Positions 55,365 to 64,000 of a DNA stretch of 64,000 nucleotides are shown here, piece by piece. The stretch's first letter is position 1; the number at the start of each line of letters is the position of its first letter. The stretch comes from Pollenia angustigena (taxonomy: Eukaryota; Arthropoda; Insecta; Diptera; Polleniidae), in NCBI GenBank assembly GCA_930367215.1, contig OV884059.1:49508957-49572956 (forward strand), read 5' to 3'. Both the position numbers and the translations under genes were made by a program. Below the pieces are notes generated by a model. It saw only the letters and a list, made by a program, of their open reading frames with translations. It did not search any database and had not been told where the DNA came from.

Positions 55365-56136
55365 TTTCTGTTTATATAATATTGGGCTATTTCCCGCCGG
55401 TTTTTTTTTTGATACAGTTCAATAATAGCACTTAAACTATATTGAACTAAAGTTGATTTGTACAACAGTAGCACTTTAACTATGTTGCAATTTGGTTTTG
55501 GATGGACAACAACAGCACTTGAACTGTGTTGATTTCTGTTAATTAAAAGTCTTGGTTTACCTTCAGAATAAGAGTCCTTTTATTATTCATTTTTTCCAAC
55601 TTATATACTAATTTTTACACTAAACATATGAATAATTGGTTATGAGGAATATGCTGACGGCATATTTGTTATAAATGAATTAATAATACATTGACCTATA
55701 TTTCTGCCGAATTTACAAATTATCATATGAACAATTAAACATTAAATTAAAGTCAATGAAACTTATAGACTACTGAGTAAGCAAAAGACAAGCCAAAACA
55801 AAAAATATGTATGAAGTTGCAAATTTAAATAAACAAGAAAATTATCATATGAACAAATTCACATTAAATAAAAGTCAATGAAACTTATAGACTACTAAGT
55901 AAGCAGAAGACAAGCCAAAACAAAAAATATGTATGAAGCTGCAAATTTAAATAAACAAGAAATATTAAGTATTAGGTTTCAATGTCAAAACAAAAAAAAA
56001 TGTGTAACTTCAATGACTCAAATTAAGCAGAGAACGGTTCAAAAAACATAAACGACAACAATTAGACAATAACAAAATAATACATGTATTACGGAAAATA
56101 ATTAGGCAAGAACAAAAAATAAAATATGTATTAACA
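55365..56136 (-). repeat. Probable 3' LTR of the second BEL element
   Basis: Directly inside, on the minus strand, the polypurine tract AACGGGGGGAGAA ends at 56137 and TGTTAATACATA starts at 56136. The LTR then runs to the Polinton edge, where 36313-36523 is probably its remaining part. A 100-bp stretch with AATTATCATATGAACAA and TAGACTACT(G/A)AGTAAGCA is duplicated inside (about 55718-55830 and 55838-55960). Confidence 0.55.
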
Positions 56137-56269
56137 TTCTCCCCCCGTTGAGCGCAGCTCAAAATATAGGTTGCGGTTAGAATTTGCTGACTTGCTCTCG
56201 CATGTTCATCTGATGAGACATTGTGCTGATTTCTGAGGGAACTGCAATGTGGTCTGCTACTGATGTTGA

Positions 56270-56889
56270 TCAAATGTGTACCACAAAATCTGATGTCGTT
56301 TGTTGTTGGCGAGGTGCTGGAGTTGGATGATGTTTACGGGTTTTCCTCACAATTAGGTGTAATAAGATGCCGCACGTGATGATTAAAGCTGAGTAACCAA
56401 CAGTCATGTGATGGTAGTTGTGGGTCCCAATTCTGTTTGGTAGCTGAAGTATCTCTTCCGTCTTTAGTGAGGTTTGCAAATCTGTTAGGTTTTGTATTTG
56501 TGAAATGTACTCGATTGTATGTATTTTATTAAATAATGGCTTTAGACGTGTTGCATGGGTTAGTTCGGTAATTGCCCACAGCTTGGTATATGATGCTTTA
56601 AGCGAGCTGGAAATTGTCTGTTGGCCTTGTAGTGACATGGTCTTACTTTTGAGAGTACATTCCGGTTCCAGGTAAGGTAAGCCGGACTCTTTAAGGATAA
56701 ATTGGGTAATATCTTTATTGCACGGTGTCTTTTATTTATTGCACTGGGCAGTCCGCTTTGGTTTCATTGTGAAATAAACTAATTTCGCAGGCGCATGCGG
56801 ATGAACCTTCTTCATATCGGACCTGTACCTTGGAGCACACAAAATTATCTACTCTGATGACAGCGCATGATTAAAGTTCAGTTTTGTCA
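56270..56889 (-). pseudogene. Env-like C-terminal region with transmembrane segment
   Basis: On the far side of the non-LTR insertion the minus strand continues with a Cys-containing block (ACACEISLFHNETKADC) and a stop near 56730. The open frame 56638-56270 then has a membrane span, GYSALIITCGILLHLIV, followed by a basic cytoplasmic tail (RKTRKHHP). Position and form fit the anchor of an envelope protein. Confidence 0.6.
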
Positions 56890-57044
56890 ATAGTGAAATA
56901 CTTTTTTTTATTATTTTTTTTTTTTAATTTATTTTTTATTATTGAATCTTTCTTATCGAAATTTACAATATGTATTCAAATCTTAATTCTACTTGTTGTT
57001 TATTAGTTGTTACCAGTGTAACCACTAACTGCTGTATTCAAATT

Positions 57045-58241
57045 TTAAGACTGTCTTCTAGTTAGGCTCAAAGTATCGTTTCTTTTTAGCCTCTGGTGAC
57101 TTTCGAACTGAAGCAAACCCCGAGCGAGGTAGTTAGGGTGGACCATTAGTTTATCGATGTAGCTTATTGAATATTTTTTAATTTCCTCCTGGATAGTGGG
57201 GACGTTGAGATCTCTGTGGATAATATCATTACGTATATACCATGGGGCGCAGACAATTTGTCTTAATATTCTAGACTGTCTTCTTTGAAGCTTTTGGATG
57301 TTAGATGCCCATGCAGTACCCCATAATTGGATGCCATATGTCCATATTGGTTTTATGATGGACTTGTATAGAAGAATTTTGTTGTCTAAAGACAAGTTTG
57401 AGTTTCCACCGAGTAGCCAATGTAGTTGAGCTGCTTTACGTTTCATAGCCGTTATTTTCGCTTCGATATGACGAGACCAGGTCAAGCATCTATCTATATG
57501 AATTCCCAAGTACTTTACATGGTTTTCTACCGAAACAGTGATATTATTTATTTTTACTGCTGGGCACGTTTGTCTTCTGAGCGTTAAAGCTAAGTGAACA
57601 CATTTAGCCGGGTTAACCTTTATTCTCCATTTTTCTAGCCATGCCTCTAGTTCATTGATGTGGGACTGCAGATTTTGCGATGCGACTTTTGGGTTATGGT
57701 TAACGCTAATAAATGCTGTGTCGTCTGCAAATGTTGAGGTATGCGTGCTCAGGTTTGTTGGCATATCCGCTGTGTATATTATATATAGAAGCGGTCCTAA
57801 TATGCTGCCTTGGGGAACACCAGCAGTTATTTTCTTGAGGGGGGAGTATTTATCTTGCGACCTTATTATGAATGTTCTGCCTGTTAGATAGCTCTCCAGA
57901 AGCTTGTGAGTGTTGTGAGGAAGCATTTGTGTTATTTTGATGAGTAGCCCATCATGCCAAACTTTGTCAAATGCTTGGGAAATGTCTATAAACAGGGCTG
58001 AGCAGTATTGCTTTTTCTCAAATGCCGATCTAATAAGGGTGACAATTCTATGCACTTGTTCTTTTGTACCATGTTTCGCTCTGAATCCGAACTGGTGATC
58101 CGGGATAATGTCGTGTTCATTTAGATGAGGTGTTATACTTAAAATTAATATTTTTTCGAAAAGCTTCGATAGAATTGATAATAAACTTATCGGTCTGTAC
58201 GACGTAACCTGGCTAGCATCTTTTCCTGGCTTGGGAATCAT
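57045..58241 (-). CDS. Jockey-like reverse transcriptase
   Basis: A 398-aa open frame with a complete catalytic set: MIPKPGKDASQVTSYRPISL, FGFRAKHGTKEQVHRIV, ALFIDISQAFDKVWHDGLL (first Asp), AGVPQGSILGPLLYIIY, STFADDTAFIS (catalytic FADD), VKYLGIHIDRCLTWSRHI, and the C-terminal PIWTYGIQLWGTAWASN and RQIVCAPWYIRNDII blocks typical of Jockey clade elements. The RT core is intact, but the endonuclease is out of frame and truncated. Confidence 0.88.
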   Translation of the reverse strand: MIPKPGKDASQVTSYRPISLLSILSKLFEKILILSITPHLNEHDIIPDHQFGFRAKHGTKEQVHRIVTLIRSAFEKKQYCSALFIDISQAFDKVWHDGLLIKITQMLPHNTHKLLESYLTGRTFIIRSQDKYSPLKKITAGVPQGSILGPLLYIIYTADMPTNLSTHTSTFADDTAFISVNHNPKVASQNLQSHINELEAWLEKWRIKVNPAKCVHLALTLRRQTCPAVKINNITVSVENHVKYLGIHIDRCLTWSRHIEAKITAMKRKAAQLHWLLGGNSNLSLDNKILLYKSIIKPIWTYGIQLWGTAWASNIQKLQRRQSRILRQIVCAPWYIRNDIIHRDLNVPTIQEEIKKYSISYIDKLMVHPNYLARGLLQFESHQRLKRNDTLSLTRRQS

Positions 58242-58259
58242 AACAATTATAGACCTCTT

Positions 58260-58873
58260 TCATGAGGATGTTGCTTCTGTAATTCGGTCGACAGCTATTT
58301 GGATGTCAGATGAATTTTTTAGGGGAATGCACTGTGATAGGTGAGAGCTCACATACATTTTATACTTTAACCAATTTGTGTTTCTGTTTGGATAGGAAAA
58401 CCAGTTTGCAGCTGCGGCGTCAGAGTTACATTTTAAAATGAGGATTGAAGGTGAATGATCAGACGAAAGATCATAGGAGGAACTAACTAGTACCTGATCG
58501 CGCTTGATGTTTTTAATTACAGCAAAGTCAATAAGGTTTGGTAGCTTGTTGAAGTCGGTTGGCCAATAGGTAGGCTCACCACTCGATACCACATCAAAGT
58601 AATTTGCAGTTACGGTATTATATAGCTGATTACCTCTAGGACTAATAAGTCTGGAGCCCCAATATGTATGTTTAGCGTTGTATTCGCCAGCAGCAATGAA
58701 TTTCTGGCCCAATGTGGAGAAGAAGTTGAGAAATTTATCGTGTAGAATTTTGTGCCTCGGGGGCAATAAACGGATGTTATCGTTAGTTTGAAATCAGTTA
58801 GATTTATAGATGTGGCCTGGATACAATCTCCATCGAACTCTGGCAATGGTAAGTGTCTGATGTGTTTGTGCAC
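58260..58873 (-). pseudogene. Endonuclease region of Jockey-like ORF2
   Basis: Frames 58873-58610 (IRHLPLPEFDGDCIQATSIN, ITSVYCPRG) and 58766-58260 (IAAGEYNAKHTYWGSRLISP, SSDHSPSILIL) give the APE-type GD/GEYNAKH and SDH motifs. A frame break lies near 58700, and a further shift separates it from RT near 58250. Confidence 0.8.
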
Positions 58874-59003
58874 AATTATTGCTGTGCCACCACAAGCTCA
58901 TCCGCTGGGATGTTTTGTGTCATACGTAAGGTAACCATTTACCCTAAAGCAGTTTTTATGAGTAAAGTGTATTTCAGAGACAAGAAGTACGTCGATTTCA
59001 TGC

Positions 59004-59644
59004 CTATGAAGAAAGTTTGAAATACTGATGACGGATACTATTGATGACCCATAGGGGCGAACATGGTTTTATTGACAATAAGGTGCCGTTGATCCAATTT
59101 GGCACTGGTACCAGGTTGAATAAGATGAATTCGTCAATTTCAACCAATTGCAAATTGATACGAAATATTACTGTGTTATTTGTGAGTCCACCTTCGACTT
59201 TCATCAGTTTGTACAATTGTTTACAGGCAATTTAAGTGACTCTGGCAAATGCATTCTTATTTTTTCTATTTCCTGTTGTAGTTGAGAGGGAGTAAGAATC
59301 AGAGGACTTATAATACCGTGATGAGTGTTGGTAAGAACCTCCAGTATTGACAACTGTGTATGTTGTAAGTTTGCCGCAGTGATTGTGAGTTGAATGCATA
59401 GTGATGAAAAAATGCGGTATTTTCTTTCTTGGTATTGTTCTTGACTGACATTGTGTATTTTGTTATACACTTGCGCGATTTGTTGGTCGATTTGGTCAAA
59501 TTTCTTTTTTATTCGCCCTTGGCTTGACTTCAGGATATTTATGGTAGAGTCCACAATTGACGTCTGATTTCTTAAAAGACTGAGAAGATGTGCCTCATTT
59601 TCCTTAATTTGTGAAATTGTGCTTGCCATGTTGTCCGCATACTT
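59004..59644 (-). pseudogene. Env-like middle region
   Basis: After the TGA the same frame goes on from 59644 through a helical heptad-rich stretch (QIKENEAHLLSLLRNQTSIV, IKKKFDQIDQQIAQVYNKI) to 59204. A frameshift near 59225 moves the reading into 59216-59041 (LYKLMKVEGG, IFRINLQLVEIDEFILFNLV), typical of F-type Env ectodomains. It ends where the non-LTR element is inserted, at about 59040. Confidence 0.6.
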
Positions 59645-60220
59645 TCAGTCCAATACACAAAATAGTGAGTTTGCGATGTTCCCAACTAAATCGATTGTTC
59701 CCCTTTTGTATCTTCTACCTGAAAGTAGAGTGTTGCTTGTGTGTAGTTCATCCTTGGTATGTTCAAAGTATTTGACAAGGTTTTGACATGTAGATTGTTC
59801 TTGCAAGTTTTCACATAAACTGCTTAACGCGCTGGTCCCGCTTGCGAACATTGCTGATTCAGACCAAAACTCCCGTAAGTCGTAATAGATTAAGATTTGC
59901 CACTCTGAGGATGAAATTGCGGCTGATCCAATGCCTTCGAAATGAATGCCCATTTGAGTTCCAAACTGCATGTTGTGAAATTGGGCTCCTAGAACCATGA
60001 TGGCAATCAAGGCAGTGGTGATAGTACTGGGCATGGATATGCGCCTTTTCTTTCTAGGATTCTCGGACTTATCGCAATCTTCTTGATCGGAAGTTTCATC
60101 GGATTCTGTGCTGATAACTGGCAAAGGTGCTAACCGTGCAATTGGTCTTCTACATACTCCGGATTTTGTCTTAACATCAGCCACCCGTACCAGACCATCA
60201 TCTCCTTGGTGCACCTTCAC
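59645..60220 (-). pseudogene. Integrase C-terminus joined to env-like N-terminus
   Basis: The frame starts in the integrase tail (DDGLVRVADVKTKSGVCRRP) and continues without a stop through an acidic/basic linker and a hydrophobic segment (ITTALIAIMVLGAQF), probably the Env signal or anchor. An ectodomain-like part follows and ends with a dibasic furin-type site (GRRYKR) and a fusion-peptide-like start, as in insect retroelement and baculovirus F-type Env. A TGA at 59647-59645 stops it. Pol and Env in one frame suggests an Env made from a polyprotein or spliced transcript. Damaged copy. Confidence 0.7.
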
Positions 60221-61029
60221 ATTTCAAGGGAGGTATGTTGTCTTCTTTCACTATGACCATATCGCCTGGCCTTGCGTTGGCGTTCCGTGTTTTCCACTTA
60301 TGTCGATACTGTAGTTCGCACAAGTATTCTCGCGACCGTCTCTTCCAAAACTCTTCTTTTAAGTGAGTGACTAGTTTCCACCTGGTCAAGAGACCCATTT
60401 TTTGTTCTTTAGAGCTTAAGTTTACCTGGGAGTTAAGTGGTTCCCCAATTAGGAAGTGACCAGGTGCTAGTGCAGCCAAATCATTTGGGTTAATTGACAT
60501 GGGTGTGATTGGTCTTGAATTAAGAATGCCTTCAATTTCAATTATGATGGTATCGAGTTCCTCATATGCCAACGATGCTGTTGCTACACTTTTGAGTAAA
60601 AGTTTCTTCGCTGATTTTACCGCGGCTTCCCATAAGCCCCCAAAGTGAGGTGCTCGTGGTGGTATGAAGTGGAACGTTATGCCCTTGGATGAGCATTCCT
60701 TACTAATTTTACTTGCAGCCGAAATGGAGTAGACCGAATCTGACAATTCTGCAAGATGATTTTTTGTGCCTACAAAATTAGTCGCGTTGTCACAGTACAG
60801 CTCTCTACAATGACCTCGCCTGCTTGTGAATCACTTTAGTGCTCCTATGAAAGCTTCGGTGGTTAGGTCGCTAACCAGTTCTAGATGAACAGCCTTGGTA
60901 GCGAAGCAGCAAAACACGGCTATGTATGCCTTTTTAGGTTTCTTCCCTCGTACTTTGTAATGTTCCCAAAACGGTCCGCAAAAGTCAACACCGGAGTTGA
61001 TGAAAGGGCGGGGTTGTGTGACGCGGGTT
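60198..61029 (-). pseudogene. Integrase of the second BEL element
   Basis: The minus strand from about 61010 reads a block similar to GVDFCGPFWEHY (first Asp region) and FCCFATKAVHLELVSDL, with a stop near 60836. The frame 60746-60198 contains FIPPRAPHFGGLWEAAVKSA (catalytic Glu), IEGILNSRPITPMS and GDMVIVKEDNIPP. A frameshift at about 60215 moves the last part into the next frame. These are BEL/Pao-specific integrase blocks; identity to the other BEL element in the window is only moderate. Confidence 0.8.
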
Positions 61030-62202
61030 TAGGGTTGCCATACGTACTGTTTTGAGCAGTACAATACTGATTTTTTGCAATTGTACTTTTTAAGCACAAC
61101 TCCTAAAACAGTACGCAAATGTACTGTTTTTAACACTTTGTACAGTTTTTTGTACTGTTTTTGCTCAATCTATATTTACAAGTACTGGCTTACAAAAATT
61201 ATGTTGTGTTAAAAAAAAGTTCTAAAATAATAAGGGTTTTAACGCTGTGGTCATTGTTTTCTGATAAATACACAGTAGAAATCTAAATTATAATGGGTGG
61301 CTCGTAGCGGTGGTATATTTTCATGTTGTTATGATTTTATGGATACCTCTTCCAATAGTCTTTCCCTTTCCACACCTGAGAAAGACGAAAATAAAATCTA
61401 AATTTAGAACTTTTTTTAATTTTCGGGCATGTTCTGGAAATCGAATTCACGTGAAATTTAAAACAAAAAAATTTGGAAAATTCTCCGTGTTAAAAATTTT
61501 TAAAAATACCTAATACGTTTGAGGACTACTTTTCTTTACCTAAAATACTGAAATAAGAAAAAGATAAGTTAATTTTTACAAAAATTTTATTGAAAATATT
61601 CATCGTTTTCAATTGCACTTGATTTTAAATATTTCCAGAATTTGTGAAATAAAAATAAACCAAACTATTTTTTTGTTTTGGATTTTATAGATTAATGGCC
61701 AATTTCACCAAGTTCAGGTTTAATTAATTTTCATTATAAAAGACAAAAAACCTATTGTTTTAGTATAGTAAATTATAGCTGAACTTGGTAAAATTAGCCG
61801 TAAATAATTTAAAAATTTTTTTAAATTGGAAAATTAATTTAGGAAAAAAACATTTTCTAAAATTCTATATGATTTGTGCAACTATGTGTGTAGTGAAAAT
61901 TGCTTTAAATACGAATATGTTTAAAGAAAATCATACTTACACAATCAATGAGTTAATTGTTTTGAGCTAAGTAAGGCTTTTCTCCTTTCTTATATGGCTT
62001 ACAGCACTGTTATGGTTTTCCTGGCCAAATGCTTCGTTTGTGGTGTTGGCTTTTTAAACGCAAATGGAGTAATTTCATATGTATATTTATGAAATGCCAT
62101 AAAATGGAAATAATTCCGTTGACGTTACACATTTTAAGTGTATTTCCTAATATAATTGTTGTTGCATATTCAATCAAAACCCAATAAAAAATGGAGCTGC
62201 CA

Positions 62203-62429
62203 ACGAAGCAGGTTTGTAAGGGAGAAACATAAGGGTTTCGCTTACCATTGCGCTTACGGAAGACTTGAATTTTATATGGCGAGTTCCCACTTTGAAGCAA
62301 TACATTTTTGACACATAAAGCGCATTATTCAGCGCAAATAAATATTGTTGGATGTAACGATCATCTTTACACACTGAATGTTTTGATACAGTAATTTTTT
62401 AGTTTTCTCCCTTACAAACCTGCTTCGTA
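62203..62429. repeat. Inverted repeat pair, MITE-like
   Basis: ACGAAGCAGGTTTGTAAGGG plus GAGAAA at 62203-62228 is mirrored at 62404-62429, enclosing about 175 bp of non-coding sequence. The size and perfect 25-bp ends suggest a small MITE; no duplication was identified. Confidence 0.55.
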
Positions 62430-63920
62430 GTAAGGGAATGCCGTAGCACTTGAAATTTTATTTTTTTTATAAAAGTTGTTGAGAGTTCTTTCACTTACTT
62501 TACTGCATTTCTGTATGTCTTATTGCGTAGCGCATATTTGTGCGCTTATTTTTTTAAATGTACCTTTAGTGCTTCGTAAAATGATAAAATTTTTTTAACT
62601 TAAGTTTAAAATATTTACCCCTACTTCAGCAAGTTCAGTTAAAACTAACTATTACTTTAATTTGGAGCTTACAATATGTTTTGACAGCTTGAACTGATAG
62701 TTAATTACAGCTGAACTTGGTGAAATTAAAAGTGGTTATGTTTTCGTCAAAAAAATGTACTGTTTTTTCTTGGTTGTACTGTTTTTTTGTATTCAATGTA
62801 CTGTTTTTCTGAATTTAAAATCTGCACCTCGTTTCTGTATTTCTCGCTTCGTACAATTTTCCGCATGAAACGTGTGCATTGCAACAAAAATAGTGTGAAA
62901 TGAAACAAAAAATGGTTTTTCTCACGCAAGTGTTTCTGTATCTTTTCTTGGCGAGAATTATCTGTCATTTTAATAATTTTCCAGCAATTATTGGAAGGAT
63001 GCGAGAAAAAGTGTTTCTATAACAATGTTTTGCGAAAAGTTTCTTTCAAGAACTGTCAAAATAAGTAGCATTTGAAATTGGTGGCGAGAAAAACAAATAT
63101 TTTGAATTTAAAATATGTTTATATACTATTTTTTTTAAATAAATAAAAAAATAGAAGGAATATAAATGATGAATGCATAATTTATATGATGAAAATAAAC
63201 TAAAAACCATTGTTATATTTTGTTATTTTAAATTTTTTTTAGCCTTTTCTTGTTTTGGTTTTAATCAGCGCTGCCAGATAAATTTGTGTCAAAATCGTCA
63301 ATTTTCTGAGAAAAAAATATAAAAGATCCTCCTTTTTTGTTTTAAAAATCGTGTAATTTAAAATAAATTTTAAACAAATTTGTTTCGACTTTTATTAAAA
63401 AATAATCAAATAAAAACAAAGTTAAAGTTCATGGGTATTTAATAATTTCTTTAAATTTATATTTCTTTTGTTAAGCTGAAGGATAATTTTTTATAAAACT
63501 ATTTATTTTCTTTAATCCGATAACAATTAAAAATTGTTTTTCCCTGAAGAAGTCACACAAAGGCATGAGAAAATATCATATTAAACAAAAAATAAAATAA
63601 ATGGCCCATAACTATAGTCATAAACAAAGCATACTTTAAGAGTTCTAAAGTAAACTTTTATTAAAAATATGCTTTTGATCTACTATAGACAAGCAAAAGC
63701 ATACTTTACACGTTAAACCCGATGTTAATTTTAAAACCAGCTGAAGTTGTGTTTAACTCATTTAACAACAGCATCAGCTGTTTTTCGCCAAAAAAAAAGT
63801 ACTTGCAAAAAGTTATAAATGTTTATGTTATAAGATGTTGGCTGATATTTTGCAATTATTAATGATTTGCAGGAAAACTTTTATGGAAAGAAACACAAAA
63901 TATATATGTATAGAACCTAA

Positions 63921-63963
63921 TTGTGTAAAACGCTTGGCCAAAATTTCCTAGCGTTTTACACAA
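63921..63963. repeat. Hairpin, 14-bp perfect stem
   Basis: TTGTGTAAAACGCT at 63921-63934 pairs with AGCGTTTTACACAA at 63950-63963 around a 15-base loop. Could be a transposon end pair or a structured element. Confidence 0.6.
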
Positions 63964-64000
63964 AGTTTTGTAATTTTGTTGTTGCTTTCTACATAAAATC

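Larger units (their letters stand above)
56890..59040 (-). mobile_element. Jockey-like non-LTR element inserted in env
   Basis: On the minus strand a 5'-truncated endonuclease (about 59040-58260) is followed by an RT (58241-57045), a short 3' UTR and an A-rich tail (top-strand T-runs at 56907-56945). It splits the env-like gene. I found no clear target duplication. Confidence 0.85.
56137..61029 (-). mobile_element. Second BEL/Pao element: integrase and env-like region, 5' part missing
   Basis: Minus-strand order from 61029: integrase core, integrase C-terminus running in frame into an env-like protein, a non-LTR insertion (about 56890-59040), the rest of env with a transmembrane segment, the polypurine tract and LTR. 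Gag, protease and RT are not in the window; the element stops abruptly at 61029/61030. BEL elements with env-like genes (roo/semotivirus type) are known in flies. All parts are broken by stops or frameshifts. Confidence 0.75.
61030..64000. other. Non-coding A+T-rich end of window with inverted repeats
   Basis: No gene is supported. TACTGTTTT/AACAGTAC words cluster at 61045-61170 and again at 62755-62810, perhaps two ends of one diverged transposon that begins TAGGGTTGCCATACGTACTG at 61029. CTGAACTTGGT(A/G)AAATTA and its reverse complement recur at about 61693, 61780 and 62710. Short frames here (61310-61513, 61785-61970, 62010-62374, 62747-62968) have no family features. Confidence 0.5.

Noticed and set aside
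56010..56273. 87-aa minus-strand frame next to the BEL LTR
   Set aside because: It runs across the polypurine tract into the LTR and has no recognisable features.
61310..62968. Several 60-96 aa frames near the window end
   Set aside because: Biased A+T composition, no motifs, and overlap with inverted repeats.

Overview
This window looks like a gene-poor, transposon-packed stretch of a fly (Diptera, probably a calyptrate or related brachyceran) genome. It is strongly A+T rich, has TATG microsatellites, and carries many insect-type mobile elements: BEL/Pao LTR elements, CR1/Jockey-like non-LTR elements, and Helitron, pogo/Tigger-like, mariner-like and MITE remnants. I see no convincing host gene. 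The species assignment is inference; the element identities come from motifs read in the translations.

Layout: 1-1277 (-) broken DUF4780-like retroelement ORF; 3335-7883 array of about 581-bp units with a tRNA-like (pol III) promoter, in two opposite orientations; 7900-10800 (-) broken non-LTR element; 10865-12106 (-) pogo/Tigger-like transposon; 12107-16019 (-) CR1-like element whose ORF1 has a PHD-like finger; 18655-20788 (-) internally deleted Helitron; 21450-23110 (-) decayed non-LTR element; 23229-33840 (-) BEL/Pao element with both LTRs and a 5-bp target duplication, a MITE inside pol, and an extra zinc-knuckle ORF downstream of integrase; 33881-36302 mariner-like remnant split by a non-LTR element; 36524-55358 Polinton/Maverick; 55365-61029 (-) remains of a second BEL/Pao element with an env-like region, split by a Jockey-like element; 61030-64000 non-coding with several inverted repeats.

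The centrepiece is the 18.8-kb Polinton/Maverick, a virus-like transposon. Its ends are exact: about 1-kb terminal inverted repeats starting AGTAGTATATTT, flanked by the 6-bp duplication TAACTC. It encodes a protein-primed-type DNA polymerase B with an 84-bp intron, an adenovirus-like protease, a parvovirus-like phospholipase A2 protein, a packaging-type ATPase, a chromodomain integrase, a probable minor (penton) and a probable major (double jelly-roll) capsid protein, a coiled-coil fibre-like protein carrying a motif seen in phage tail fibres, and several unassigned small proteins. PolB and integrase each carry one in-frame stop, so this copy is probably dead for self-replication, yet the ATPase and capsid cluster reads intact. 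The PLA2 and protease frames meet at a canonical -1 slippery heptamer followed by a stem-loop, so they may be made as a frameshift fusion. Tandem arrays carrying TATA-like motifs lie directly upstream of the ATPase and of the next gene. A Mutator-like foldback element (9-bp duplication) has landed in the right TIR, and the Polinton itself seems to have landed in the LTR of the second BEL element, giving a readable order of insertions.
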